From contig JACJZB010000007.1 of NCBI GenBank assembly GCA_020635815.1, positions 1 to 64,000 on the forward strand: a DNA stretch of 64,000 nt. Reading direction: 5' to 3'. Below the pieces are notes generated by a model that did no database searches, had not been told where the DNA came from, and saw only the letters and a program-made list of their open reading frames with translations. A program made the translations under genes and the position numbers. Positions 49,785 through 58,433 of the stretch are shown piece after piece. Numbering within the stretch: the stretch's first letter is position 1; every line of letters starts with the position of its first letter. The stretch is from Flavobacteriales bacterium (GTDB lineage Bacteria > Bacteroidota > Bacteroidia > Flavobacteriales_E > Vicingaceae).

Positions 49785-50786
49785 ATGAATATTGAAGAAA
49801 TTAAGAAAGAGATAAACCAAGCAAATTATATTGTAATTACAACGCATAAATCCCCTGATGGTGATGCGATAGGATCTTCTCTTGGACTATATCATTATTT
49901 AAAAAATAGAGGTAAAAGAGCTATTGTTATTGTTCCTGATGCTTTTCCAGACTTTTTAAAATGGATGTCGTTATCAGATGATATTGTGTATTTTGATAAA
50001 GACCAAGAAATTGCTGAAAATCATGTAAATCAGTCAGATTTGATTTTTTCTTTAGATTACAACGCTCTAAGTAGAATAGGGGAGCTCGGTAAAGTTATTG
50101 AAGAATCAAAAGCAAATAAGATGGTTATTGACCACCATCAGAATCCACAAGAATTTGCTAACCATTATTATGTAGATACAGATTGCTGCTCAACAGCTCA
50201 ATTAATTTATGAGTTTATCAATGAGTTGGGAGATATTAATTCTTTAACAAAAGATATTGCAGAATGTTTGTATTGTGGAATTATGACAGATACTGGCTCG
50301 TTTCGATATCCATCAACAACAGCTAAAACACATCAAATAATTGCACATTTTTTAGAATTAGGAGCTAATGGAGCTAAAATACATGAACATGTTTATGATA
50401 CCTATTCTGAACATCGATTGAGATTGATAGGGTATGCTTTAACACAAAAAATGAAAGTTTTTCCAGAATATAATGCAGCCTACATTTCATTATCTCAAGA
50501 AGAATTAAAGCAGTTTAATTTTCAAAAAGGAGATACTGAAGGGTTGGTTAATTATCCGCTGTCAATAAATGGAATTAAATTTGCAGCTTTAATTACCGAA
50601 AAAGAGCATGACATAAGCTTATCATTAAGGTCGAAAGATAATTTTTATGTAAATGAATTTGCAAACAAACATTTTCAAGGAGGAGGGCATATTTATGCTT
50701 CAGGTGGTAAGTCAGATTTATCGTTAGTAGATACGATTACTAAATTTGAGGAGTTATTAAAAGAATATAAAAGTAAATTGGTATGA
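49785..50786 (+). CDS. nrnA: Oligoribonuclease/PAP phosphatase NrnA (DHH family)
   Basis: NrnA degrades nano-RNA and dephosphorylates 3'-phosphoadenosine 5'-phosphate. From the ATG at 49785 it has 333 residues; a GTG two codons upstream is also in frame. DHH motifs: THKSPDGDAIGSSLGLY, SLDYNALSRIG, VIDHHQNP, GIMTDTGSFRYPSTTAKTH. The DHHA1 domain ends in FQGGGHIYASGGK. The stop overlaps the next gene by four bases (ATGA), so translation is coupled to the FKBP array. Confidence 0.93.
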   Translation: MNIEEIKKEINQANYIVITTHKSPDGDAIGSSLGLYHYLKNRGKRAIVIVPDAFPDFLKWMSLSDDIVYFDKDQEIAENHVNQSDLIFSLDYNALSRIGELGKVIEESKANKMVIDHHQNPQEFANHYYVDTDCCSTAQLIYEFINELGDINSLTKDIAECLYCGIMTDTGSFRYPSTTAKTHQIIAHFLELGANGAKIHEHVYDTYSEHRLRLIGYALTQKMKVFPEYNAAYISLSQEELKQFNFQKGDTEGLVNYPLSINGIKFAALITEKEHDISLSLRSKDNFYVNEFANKHFQGGGHIYASGGKSDLSLVDTITKFEELLKEYKSKLV

Positions 50787-51310
50787 AAGCAAATTTGTTT
50801 CTAGTTGTGGTAATATTTTTTTTATTTTCTTGTCAATCGGACAAGAAGGGTAAGAATAGTTTCAATAATTTGCCAGAAAAAGAAATTAAAGAAAAGTTGA
50901 TAGAAGCCAATAAAATTGCAGCTCAAAAAGAATCGATACAAATAGATGGATATGTAGCAAGAAGAAAGTGGGATGTAACTAAAACAGGTACAGGGCTTAG
51001 ATATTTAATTTACCATGAAGGGAAAGGTGAAAAAGCTGAAACTGGAAAAATTGCAGTAGTAAAATATAAAGTTTCTCTGATTGATGGTACAGTTTGTTAT
51101 TCTACTAAAGAAAAAGGAGCGGAAGAATTTACCATTGGTAAAGATAACGTAGAAAGTGGTTTGCATGAAGGAATCACTTATATGAAAGTAGGAGATAAAG
51201 CTAAAATTATTATCCCGTCATATTTGGCACATGGTTTAGCTGGCGATTTAAAAAAAATTCCAGTTCGCTCAACCATTATTTATGATATAGAATTAATTGC
51301 TTTAAAATAA
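50783..51310 (+). CDS. gldI: GldI-like FKBP lipoprotein
   Basis: 175 residues with lipobox LFSC (Cys at about residue 17). The C-terminal FKBP domain (about 78-175) keeps the fold landmarks TGTGLRYLIYHEGKGEKAETGKIAVVKYKVSL (by ends) and GDKAKIIIPSYLAHG. It lacks the central active-site tryptophan of ordinary FKBPs (GLHEGITYMKVGD in place of GWxEGL). That degeneracy and the position right after nrnA match GldI, a gliding-associated peptidyl-prolyl isomerase lipoprotein of flavobacteria. The GldI name is by context and shape and is not proven. Confidence 0.75.
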   Translation: MKANLFLVVVIFFLFSCQSDKKGKNSFNNLPEKEIKEKLIEANKIAAQKESIQIDGYVARRKWDVTKTGTGLRYLIYHEGKGEKAETGKIAVVKYKVSLIDGTVCYSTKEKGAEEFTIGKDNVESGLHEGITYMKVGDKAKIIIPSYLAHGLAGDLKKIPVRSTIIYDIELIALK

Positions 51311-51312
51311 AA

Positions 51313-52137
51313 TTGGAGTTGAAGAAAATCATTATAATACTGTGCGGTTTACTTTTTCTTTATTCATGCCAAGAAAAAATTGAAGGTTTCACATTAATTG
51401 ATGAAGGAGTGTATTTAAAACTTCTTTCTTTTGAAGATGAAGCTCAATCTTATCAAAATGGAGATTTTGTTAAGGCAAGTTTTAGTGTTTGTCATGAAGA
51501 AAAAGTAATATATCAGAACTTCAAATACATTCCTTTTTTACCAACTAATAAGAGCTTTGATCTGATATTTACCCATTTAAACAAGGGAGATAGCGTTGAA
51601 CTATTGGTGTCAAAATCAATTTTCAATGATAATAGTTTTGGATTTTCTTCAAAAAAAATCACTTCAGATTTAATAAAAATAAACATGAAAATTCACGATT
51701 TCTTATCCGAAAAAGAATATGATGTTTTTCAAAAACAAAATGATGAAGAATTAGTAGAACAGCAAATCTTAAGAAACTATCTAACAACAGAGCAAAATAT
51801 TGAAGAAATTGAAGGTGTGTATTATGTTAAACTGCAAAAAACTAATGATAATACAGTTCAGAAAGGAGATGTAATTAATATCCAATATTCAGGTAGTTTT
51901 ATAAATGGAGTTGTTTTTGATACCACTTTCAGAAAACAACCTTTTGAGTTAGTTTATGGCACACCAAACCAAGTCATTGAAGGATTAGAGAAGGTGTTAA
52001 AAGTTCTTAAAAACGGAGAAAAAGCAAAAATTATCATACCTTCGCAATTCGCTTTTGGGGAAAAAGGCTCAAGTACAGGGTTAATACCTCCTTATAGTAC
52101 AGTAATATATAATTTAGAAATAATAAACATTAAATAG
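51313..52137 (+). CDS. FKBP-type peptidyl-prolyl isomerase lipoprotein, two-module
   Basis: 274 residues from a TTG at 51313 (a second TTG at 51319 is possible), two bases after the previous stop. The signal ends in YSC (Cys at about residue 19). The C-terminal FKBP domain runs from about residue 170 (GVYYVKLQKTNDN, QKGDVINIQYSGSFINGVVFDTTF, LVYGTPNQVIEGLEKVLKVLKNGEKAKIIIPSQFAFGEKG). Residues 28-125 look like a degenerate FKBP module (GVYLKLLSF, GDFVKASFSV, LNKGDSVELLVS). The active-site Trp position in the second domain is Leu/Ile-like, so activity is uncertain. Confidence 0.85.
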   Translation: MELKKIIIILCGLLFLYSCQEKIEGFTLIDEGVYLKLLSFEDEAQSYQNGDFVKASFSVCHEEKVIYQNFKYIPFLPTNKSFDLIFTHLNKGDSVELLVSKSIFNDNSFGFSSKKITSDLIKINMKIHDFLSEKEYDVFQKQNDEELVEQQILRNYLTTEQNIEEIEGVYYVKLQKTNDNTVQKGDVINIQYSGSFINGVVFDTTFRKQPFELVYGTPNQVIEGLEKVLKVLKNGEKAKIIIPSQFAFGEKGSSTGLIPPYSTVIYNLEIINIK

Positions 52138-52140
52138 AAA

Positions 52141-52866
52141 ATGAAAAAATTAACTTTTTACGCTTGTTCAGCAACATTATTATTTGCCTGTGGAGGCAAC
52201 AACTCTCATGAAACAGTAACATTAAACAATGAAATAGATTCAGTAAGTTATAGCCTTGGAGCAAATATGGCTACTAATATTGCTAAAGATTTTTCTGAAG
52301 CAAATTCAGCTGCCTTTATTCAAGGCTTTAACGATGTGTTAGATTCAGTAGATATGTTAATTGCTACTGAAGAGTTACAAGGTGTTCTTCAACCGTTTTT
52401 TCAAAGAAAACAAGAAGAAGCAATGAAGAAACAACAAGAAGAAGCACAAAAAGCTGCTGAAGAACAATTTGGAGATGTTAAGGCACAAGGAGAGAAGTTT
52501 TTAGAAGAAAATAAATCAAAAGAAGGTGTACAGGTTACAGCTAGCGGATTACAATATATTGTTTTAAAAGAAGGAAATGGGGAGAAACCTACAGAAACTT
52601 CTAATGTAACAGTTCATTATCACGGAACATTACCTGATGGAACAATATTTGATAGTTCTGTAGAAAGAGGTGAGCCAGCTAGTTTTGGGTTGAATCAAGT
52701 TATAGTAGGATGGACAGAAGGATTACAATTAATGAAAGAAGGAGCGAAATACAGATTTTTTATCCCTCAAGAATTAGCTTATGGTGCTAATCCACGTCCA
52801 GGAGGAGTAATTAAACCATTTATGCCTTTAGTGTTCGAGGTAGAATTAATTAAAATTAATAACTAA
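52141..52866 (+). CDS. FkpA/Mip-type FKBP peptidyl-prolyl isomerase lipoprotein
   Basis: 241 residues. The lipobox LFAC puts the lipidated Cys at about residue 17. An FkpA-type dimerisation region (IDSVSYSLGANMATNIAKDF, PFFQRKQEEAMKKQQEEAQK) covers about residues 30-120. The FKBP domain (135-240) is complete: ASGLQYIVLKEGNGEKP, VHYHGTLPDGTIFDSSVERGEPASF, GWTEGLQLMKEGAKYRFFIPQELAYG. It should accelerate proline isomerisation in outer-membrane or periplasmic proteins. It is highly similar to the next gene. Confidence 0.93.
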   Translation: MKKLTFYACSATLLFACGGNNSHETVTLNNEIDSVSYSLGANMATNIAKDFSEANSAAFIQGFNDVLDSVDMLIATEELQGVLQPFFQRKQEEAMKKQQEEAQKAAEEQFGDVKAQGEKFLEENKSKEGVQVTASGLQYIVLKEGNGEKPTETSNVTVHYHGTLPDGTIFDSSVERGEPASFGLNQVIVGWTEGLQLMKEGAKYRFFIPQELAYGANPRPGGVIKPFMPLVFEVELIKINN

Positions 52867-52879
52867 AAAATATTCGATT

Positions 52880-53635
52880 ATGAGTAAATTTTTAATTAAA
52901 ACGCTTTTGCTTTCTTCATTTGTTATTGTTGGAATGAATACAGTAAACGCACAGAAAAAAGGGAGAAAGAAAGGGAAAGAAATTGAAACTAAAACTGAGT
53001 CATTTGTTTTAACAAATGAGATTGATTCAGTTAGTTATGGCGTTGGATTAAATATGGCAATTAGCCTGAAGAAAGATTTTTCTGAAGCTAACATGGATGC
53101 TGTAATTCAAGGACTAACTGATGGATTAAAAAAAGACAGTGCCTTATTTACACCAGAGCAAATGCAAATGATAGTGATGATGTATTTTAAGGAAAAAGCA
53201 AGTAAAGCTTCCAATGAAAAACAAAAAGAACTTCAAGAAATTGCTGTTAAAGGAAATGAGTTTTTAAAAGAAAACGCAACAAAAGAAGGGGTAACTGTTA
53301 CCGAAAGCGGGTTACAATATATTGTTTTAACTGAAGGTACAGGAAAGCAACCAACAGCAACATCAAGTGTAACTGTTCATTACCATGGAACAACTCCAGA
53401 TGGCGAAGTTTTTGATAGTTCGGTAAATAGAGGAAGACCTGCAACATTTGGTTTAAACCAAGTTATTAAAGGGTGGACAGAAGGTTTGCAATTAATGAAA
53501 GAAGGAGCAAAATACAGGTTTTTTATTCCTCAAGATTTAGCTTATGGTAAAAATGCGCCTCAAAATGGTGAAGGACCAATTAAACCATATATGCCATTGG
53601 TTTTTGAAGTTGAATTAATTAAAGTAAATGATTAA
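52880..53635 (+). CDS. FkpA/Mip-type FKBP peptidyl-prolyl isomerase, secreted
   Basis: 251 residues. A signal peptide ends in NAQ at about residue 25, with no lipobox cysteine, so it is probably soluble in the periplasm. The region from IDSVSYGVGLNMAISLKKDF to KEKASKASNEKQKELQ is the FkpA dimerisation arm. The FKBP domain (VHYHGTTPDGEVFDSSVNRGRPATF, GWTEGLQLMKEGAKYRFFIPQDLAYG) is nearly identical in its core to the preceding gene. The pair is a tandem duplication with one soluble and one lipid-anchored product. Confidence 0.93.
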   Translation: MSKFLIKTLLLSSFVIVGMNTVNAQKKGRKKGKEIETKTESFVLTNEIDSVSYGVGLNMAISLKKDFSEANMDAVIQGLTDGLKKDSALFTPEQMQMIVMMYFKEKASKASNEKQKELQEIAVKGNEFLKENATKEGVTVTESGLQYIVLTEGTGKQPTATSSVTVHYHGTTPDGEVFDSSVNRGRPATFGLNQVIKGWTEGLQLMKEGAKYRFFIPQDLAYGKNAPQNGEGPIKPYMPLVFEVELIKVND

Positions 53636-54440
53636 AATTTTTAATAATAGGTTTTATTTGATTGCGTTGAGTGTTATTACACTTATTTCATGTAAAACTA
53701 TGCAAACAAAAAACAGCATTGTGGGAAAAGAATTTACAACAGAATCAGGTTTACGTTATGTAATAACACATGAAGGAACAGGAGAAAGAGCTAAAGTAGG
53801 AGATAAAGTAGTTGTTCATTACACAGGAAAATTAACTAACGATAGCGTTTTTGATAGTTCAGTAAATAGAGGACAACCTTTCAGCTTTAAACTAGGGGTT
53901 GGTCAAGTAATTAAAGGTTGGGATGAAGGTGTAGCACTATTAAACGTAGGAGATAAAGCTACCTTTACTATTCCTTCAGATTTAGCTTATGGAGAAAGAG
54001 GTGCAGGAGGTGTTATAGGGCCAAATGAAACATTAATTTTTGATGTAGAATTATTGGAAATAAAAGAAGGTCCTAAACCTTTTGATGTATCAGGCAAAGA
54101 CACCTTAACTACTGAGTCTGGCTTAAAATATATTAAGTTAAACTCAACAGATGGTACGCAAGCTGAAGCTAATAAAATTGTTAAAGTGCATTATTCTGGG
54201 TATTTAGAAGATGGAAGTATGTTCGATTCTTCAATAGAAAGAGGACAACCTCTAGATTTTCCTTTAGGGCAAGGAAGAGTAATAAAAGGATGGGATGAAG
54301 GAATTGCTCTGTTAAAAGTAGGAGAGAAAGCTCGATTAATTATACCTCATAATTTAGGTTATGGAGAAAAAGGTCATCCTCCAGTTATTCCAGCTAAAGC
54401 TACATTAATATTTGATGTGGAATTGATGGATGTTAAATAA
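53628..54440 (+). CDS. Tandem two-domain FKBP lipoprotein
   Basis: 270 residues overlapping the preceding gene by eight bases. The lipobox LISC puts Cys at about residue 22. Two complete FKBP domains lie side by side, at about 38-145 and 160-269: VVHYTGKLTNDSVFDSSVNRGQPFSF with GWDEGVALLNVGDKATFTIPSDLAYG, and VKVHYSGYLEDGSMFDSSIERGQPLDF with GWDEGIALLKVGEKARLIIPHNLGYG. Both keep the active-site tryptophan, so both should be active. It closes the five-gene FKBP array and a strong terminator follows. Confidence 0.94.
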   Translation: MIKIFNNRFYLIALSVITLISCKTMQTKNSIVGKEFTTESGLRYVITHEGTGERAKVGDKVVVHYTGKLTNDSVFDSSVNRGQPFSFKLGVGQVIKGWDEGVALLNVGDKATFTIPSDLAYGERGAGGVIGPNETLIFDVELLEIKEGPKPFDVSGKDTLTTESGLKYIKLNSTDGTQAEANKIVKVHYSGYLEDGSMFDSSIERGQPLDFPLGQGRVIKGWDEGIALLKVGEKARLIIPHNLGYGEKGHPPVIPAKATLIFDVELMDVK

Positions 54441-54455
54441 AAATACAAGAAGCAT

Positions 54456-54487
54456 AAAAAAAAGCTCCGATTTATCGGAGCTTTTTT
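54456..54487. terminator. Bidirectional terminator between FKBP array and tRNA-His
   Basis: GCTCCGA pairs with TCGGAGC around TTTA, flanked by A8 on the left and T6 on the right. It ends the FKBP operon on the plus strand and the tRNA transcript on the minus strand. Confidence 0.92.
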
Positions 54488-54496
54488 GTTTTAAAA

Positions 54497-54574
54497 TGGG
54501 GTGGAAGATGGGACTCGAACCCACGACTCCCGGCACCACAAACCAGTGCTCTAACCAACTGAGCTACATCCACC
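54497..54574 (-). tRNA. tRNA-His (GTG anticodon)
   Basis: Read on the minus strand the molecule folds with acceptor GTGGATG, D arm GCTC/GAGC, anticodon arm CTGGT-TTGTGGT-GCCGG, T arm GTGGG-TTCGAGT-CCCAT and 3' CTTCCAC. The anticodon is GTG (His). An extra 5' G at -1 faces C73, the His identity feature, and the CCA end is encoded. The sixth acceptor pair is T-T, a mismatch. A TACATTTG promoter element lies upstream. Confidence 0.95.
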
Positions 54575-54588
54575 ATTTTTAAGTTTGG

Positions 54589-54596
54589 CAAATGTA
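54589..54596 (-). promoter_or_regulatory. -7 element TACATTTG for tRNA-His
   Basis: On the minus strand TACATTTG matches TAnnTTTG exactly, 14 bases before the tRNA 5' end. An A/T-rich run lies upstream. Confidence 0.5.
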
Positions 54597-54686
54597 ATAC
54601 CTTTTTTTTAAAAAAGTAATTTTCTTGATAAATTTAATGGTCATTTTTTTAAACTACTACTAATCTACTTTAATCTCTATTTATCG

Positions 54687-54694
54687 TAAATTTG
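54687..54694 (+). promoter_or_regulatory. -7 element TAAATTTG for the P-type ATPase
   Basis: TAAATTTG matches TAnnTTTG exactly and ends five bases before the ATG at 54700, so the transcript would be nearly leaderless. Confidence 0.5.
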
Positions 54695-54699
54695 TATTA

Positions 54700-56829
54700 A
54701 TGAAAAAATCGCAAAAAAATACCCTAAATGTAGAGGGAATGACCTGCTCTAATTGTGCATTAGGAATAAGAAAACAATTAGAAAAAAAAGGATTAGAGGA
54801 GGTTCGTGTTAATTTTTCAACAGGAGAAGTCTCTTACACTAATACAACATCAATAGACCTAGACCAGATTAAAGAAGGAATAAATAATTTAGGGTTTAAG
54901 GTGGTTGAAGATAATATTCACCAAGGTCATAAACATGAAAACACATCAACAATAGAGAAACAGTTTTATTTTACGTTGTTTTTTACAGTCCCACTTTTCC
55001 TTCACATGTTTTTCCCTCATGATTTCTTTTTAAATAATATGTGGGTTCAATTAGGATTATGTTTACCAGTATTTATTATTGGTTTATTCCATTTTGGAAA
55101 AAGTGCAATAGGATCTTTAAAAACGGGAATTCCTAATATGGATGTATTAATCATAGTAGGGATAACTTCTGCATTTGGTTACAGTTTATATGGGTCTTTA
55201 GCATATTATGGTTTGCCAGAAGCACATGATTATTTGTTTTTTGAAACAGCAGCAACAATAACAACCTTAGTATTATTGGGAAATGTGCTTGAGCATCGTT
55301 CGGTAAAACAAACAACAACAGCAATAAAAGAGCTAAATCAATTGCAAAAAACAGAAGCAAAACGTGTGTTACCTGATGGTAAGATTGAGCTGGTTGAATA
55401 TAGTGATATAAAAGTAAATGATATTCTTCAATTTAATACTGGTGATAAGATTGCTGTTGATGGTAAAATAATATGGGGTGATGCCATTATCAATGAAGCT
55501 ATGATTTCTGGAGAAAGTATTCCAGTTTCTAAGTCTATTTTAGCAAATGTTGTAGGTGGAACAATAGTAGAGGATGGTTCAATTAAAATTGAAGCTCAGC
55601 AAGTTGGTAATAATACAGTTTTAGCAAAAATAATTGAGTTAGTAAAAAATGCACAACAAGATGAACCAGCAATTCAACGTTTAGGAGATAAAGTAAGTGC
55701 TATTTTTGTACCAGTAGTTATAGGGATAGCCTTATTAACTTTTGGTTTAGCTTATTTTGTTTTTGGAATAACATTACAGCAAGCAATTATGCAAAGTATT
55801 GCAGTGTTAGTTATATCATGTCCTTGTGCAATGGGGTTAGCAACACCAACAGCAGTAATGGTAGGTATAGGTAGAGCAGCTAAAAAAGGAATTTTAATTA
55901 AAGGAGGAAGCACCTTAGAGCAGTTTGCAAACGCAAAAAATATAGTTTTTGATAAAACAGGAACCTTAACAACAGGTGAGTTTATTATAAAAAGAACAAA
56001 ACTGTATGCTCCAATAGAAGAAGTTGAACTAAAAAATATTCTTTTTAGTTTAGAGCAAAATTCATCTCACCCTATAGCAAAATCTATAGCAAACTTCTTA
56101 AAAAAAGAAGCAACCCAGATTGATTTTACTGATTTTAAAGAAATAAAAGGTTGTGGAGTAGAAGCAAAAGATAAAGCTGGAAATTTATATCAATTAGGTT
56201 CAAATAGATTTCTTAAAGAAGAAAACAAAATTGAAATACATTCTATTTATTTATTAAAAAATACTGAATTAGTAGCTGGTGTCGATATTGAAGATGAATT
56301 AAAACAAAATGTTGCTGAGACCATTGCTTTATTAAATCAACAAGGATTAAACACCATTTTGTTAAGTGGAGATAGAAAAGAAAAATGCGAAGAACTTGCC
56401 GCAAAAATTGGTATAAAAACTATTTTTAGCCAACAATTGCCTGAGCAGAAATTAGAGAAGATCGCTGAACTCCAGCAAACGAACCCAACAGTAATGGTAG
56501 GAGATGGTATTAATGATGCACCAGCATTAGCAAAAGCAAGTGTTGGAATTAGTTTGAGTAATGCAACTCAGGTAGCGGTTCAAACAGCTAAGATTGTTTT
56601 ATTAAACGATAAAGATTTAAGCCAAGTATATGAGGCATATCTAATTAGTAAACATACCTTAAAAACAATAAAACAAAACTTGTTTTGGGCTTTCTTTTAT
56701 AACGTTGTTGCTATTCCTGTTGCAGCATTTGGTTTTTTAAACCCAATGGTAGCAGCATTAACAATGGCTTTTTCTGATGTTATTGTAATCGGTAACTCAA
56801 TCAGGTTAAAATCAAAGAAATTAAATTAA
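54700..56829 (+). CDS. Copper-type heavy-metal P-type ATPase
   Basis: 709 residues. One N-terminal heavy-metal-associated domain has GMTCSNC (Cys16, Cys19). Membrane helices follow, with the ion-channel motif CPC at 374-376 (SCPCAMGLATPTA). The phosphorylation site DKTGT begins at Asp418, the nucleotide-domain HP is at 457-458, and GDGINDAP has Asp602. The CPC motif with the YN/MAFSD-type last helices fits copper (CopA-like) export from the cytoplasm. The TIGR-style class CopA is likely; silver is also possible. No copper regulator is adjacent. Confidence 0.93.
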   Translation: MKKSQKNTLNVEGMTCSNCALGIRKQLEKKGLEEVRVNFSTGEVSYTNTTSIDLDQIKEGINNLGFKVVEDNIHQGHKHENTSTIEKQFYFTLFFTVPLFLHMFFPHDFFLNNMWVQLGLCLPVFIIGLFHFGKSAIGSLKTGIPNMDVLIIVGITSAFGYSLYGSLAYYGLPEAHDYLFFETAATITTLVLLGNVLEHRSVKQTTTAIKELNQLQKTEAKRVLPDGKIELVEYSDIKVNDILQFNTGDKIAVDGKIIWGDAIINEAMISGESIPVSKSILANVVGGTIVEDGSIKIEAQQVGNNTVLAKIIELVKNAQQDEPAIQRLGDKVSAIFVPVVIGIALLTFGLAYFVFGITLQQAIMQSIAVLVISCPCAMGLATPTAVMVGIGRAAKKGILIKGGSTLEQFANAKNIVFDKTGTLTTGEFIIKRTKLYAPIEEVELKNILFSLEQNSSHPIAKSIANFLKKEATQIDFTDFKEIKGCGVEAKDKAGNLYQLGSNRFLKEENKIEIHSIYLLKNTELVAGVDIEDELKQNVAETIALLNQQGLNTILLSGDRKEKCEELAAKIGIKTIFSQQLPEQKLEKIAELQQTNPTVMVGDGINDAPALAKASVGISLSNATQVAVQTAKIVLLNDKDLSQVYEAYLISKHTLKTIKQNLFWAFFYNVVAIPVAAFGFLNPMVAALTMAFSDVIVIGNSIRLKSKKLN

Positions 56830-56967
56830 AAGTAGTAACTAATTTCTTTTGAACATTTTTTACCCCTTCAGTAACATTTAAAACTTGTTAATAACTGATT
56901 AGTAAAAAATTAGATTACTTATACACACCTTTATATATTTACAAGCTTTAGCATTATTAAAGTTATC

Positions 56968-58422
56968 ATGAGTAAAATAAAAACACCGTCAATATTTCAA
57001 TCAATAATACCAATATTAGTATTGGTTGGATTATTAGCAATAAATGTTTTGTTGGTTTATGGTGATAATGCATTATCAGGAGCAAATCAATTTGCTTTAT
57101 TAATTTCTGGTGCGGTTGCAGCATTTATTGCTCTTTACAATGGGTTTAAATGGAATGATATTCTTGAAGGTATTACAAATAGCATCAGTTCAGCTTTACC
57201 TGCTATTATTATATTGTTACTAATCGGTTCACTTGCAGGAACATGGCTATTAAGTGGAGTTGTACCTGCAATGATTTATTATGGATTAGATATATTAAAT
57301 CCAACAATATTTTTATTTGCATCATGCGTTATTAGTTCTATTGTTTCTTTAGCAACAGGAAGTTCTTGGTCAACAGTAGCAACTGTTGGTATAGCTTTGT
57401 TAGGAATAGGAAAAGCCTTAGGAATTGATGATGCTATTATTGCTGGAGCAATTATTTCCGGAGCATATTTTGGAGATAAAATGTCGCCGTTATCAGACAC
57501 AACAAATTTAGCACCAGCCATGGCAGGAACAGATTTAATAACTCACATTAAATACATGACTTATACAACCATTCCTTCAATTGGAATTACATTGATAATT
57601 TTTTTAATTATTGGTTTTTTCTTTGATGCAGGTGAACAAATAAGTCAAGTAGATGCTTTGCAAGTGGCAATATCGTCAAAATTTAATATTACACCTTGGT
57701 TGTTTTTGGTGCCAATAGCAGTAATAGCTCTTATTGTAAAAAAAGTACCCGCAATACCAGCTTTACTTTTCGGTAGTATTTTAGGAGGCATTTTTGCAGT
57801 TATCTTTCAACCAGATTTAACTGCTTCTTTAGGAGGCGGAAAAGGAATGTTACTTAATTCATACAAAGCAATTATTGATTCAATGACAACAGATGTTGCT
57901 TTTGAAACAGAAAATGAATTAGTAAATGAATTACTTACCTCAGGTGGAATGAGTGGAATGCTAAATACTATTTGGCTAATAATTTGTGCTATGATTTTTG
58001 GTGGAATTATGGATAAAGCAGGAATGTTAAAACGCTTAACGCAAAGTATAATAGGTTTAGCAAAAACAGATGGGTCATTAATAGCCACAACAGCAACATC
58101 TTGCGTTATCTTTAATGTTACAGCATCTGATCAATACTTAGCGATTGTTGTTCCAGGTAAAATGTTTGCTGAAGAATATAAAGAAAGAGGATTACATCCA
58201 AAAGTGTTAAGTAGAACTTTAGAAGACTCAGGTACAGTTACATCTGCTTTAATTCCATGGAATACTTGTGGGGCTTACCACTCTGGAGTTTTAGGAATAG
58301 CAACAGGTGATTACTTTATATATTGCTTTTTTAATTTAATTAGCCCTTTAATGACTGTACTTTTTGGATTTATGAATATAAAAATTGCTAGAATAAAAGA
58401 TAAAAAAGAAAAGAATAATTAA
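56968..58422 (+). CDS. nhaC: Na+/H+ antiporter NhaC
   Basis: 484 residues with about 11-12 membrane helices. The NhaC landmarks are GDKMSPLSDTTNLAPAMAGTDLITHI (by ends, in the middle), ATGSSWSTVATVGIALLGIG before it, and CVIFNVTASDQYLAIVVPGKMF and GTVTSALIPWNTCGAYHSGVLG near the end. It exchanges sodium for protons, consistent with a marine or salt-exposed habitat. The secreted MORN-like protein starts 11 bases downstream. Confidence 0.95.
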   Translation: MSKIKTPSIFQSIIPILVLVGLLAINVLLVYGDNALSGANQFALLISGAVAAFIALYNGFKWNDILEGITNSISSALPAIIILLLIGSLAGTWLLSGVVPAMIYYGLDILNPTIFLFASCVISSIVSLATGSSWSTVATVGIALLGIGKALGIDDAIIAGAIISGAYFGDKMSPLSDTTNLAPAMAGTDLITHIKYMTYTTIPSIGITLIIFLIIGFFFDAGEQISQVDALQVAISSKFNITPWLFLVPIAVIALIVKKVPAIPALLFGSILGGIFAVIFQPDLTASLGGGKGMLLNSYKAIIDSMTTDVAFETENELVNELLTSGGMSGMLNTIWLIICAMIFGGIMDKAGMLKRLTQSIIGLAKTDGSLIATTATSCVIFNVTASDQYLAIVVPGKMFAEEYKERGLHPKVLSRTLEDSGTVTSALIPWNTCGAYHSGVLGIATGDYFIYCFFNLISPLMTVLFGFMNIKIARIKDKKEKNN

Positions 58423-58433
58423 ATTTATCAACT

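Noticed and set aside
50783..54440. FKBP array as an assembly duplication
   Set aside because: The five genes differ clearly in length, signal type and domain count, so they are not copies of one misassembled gene.
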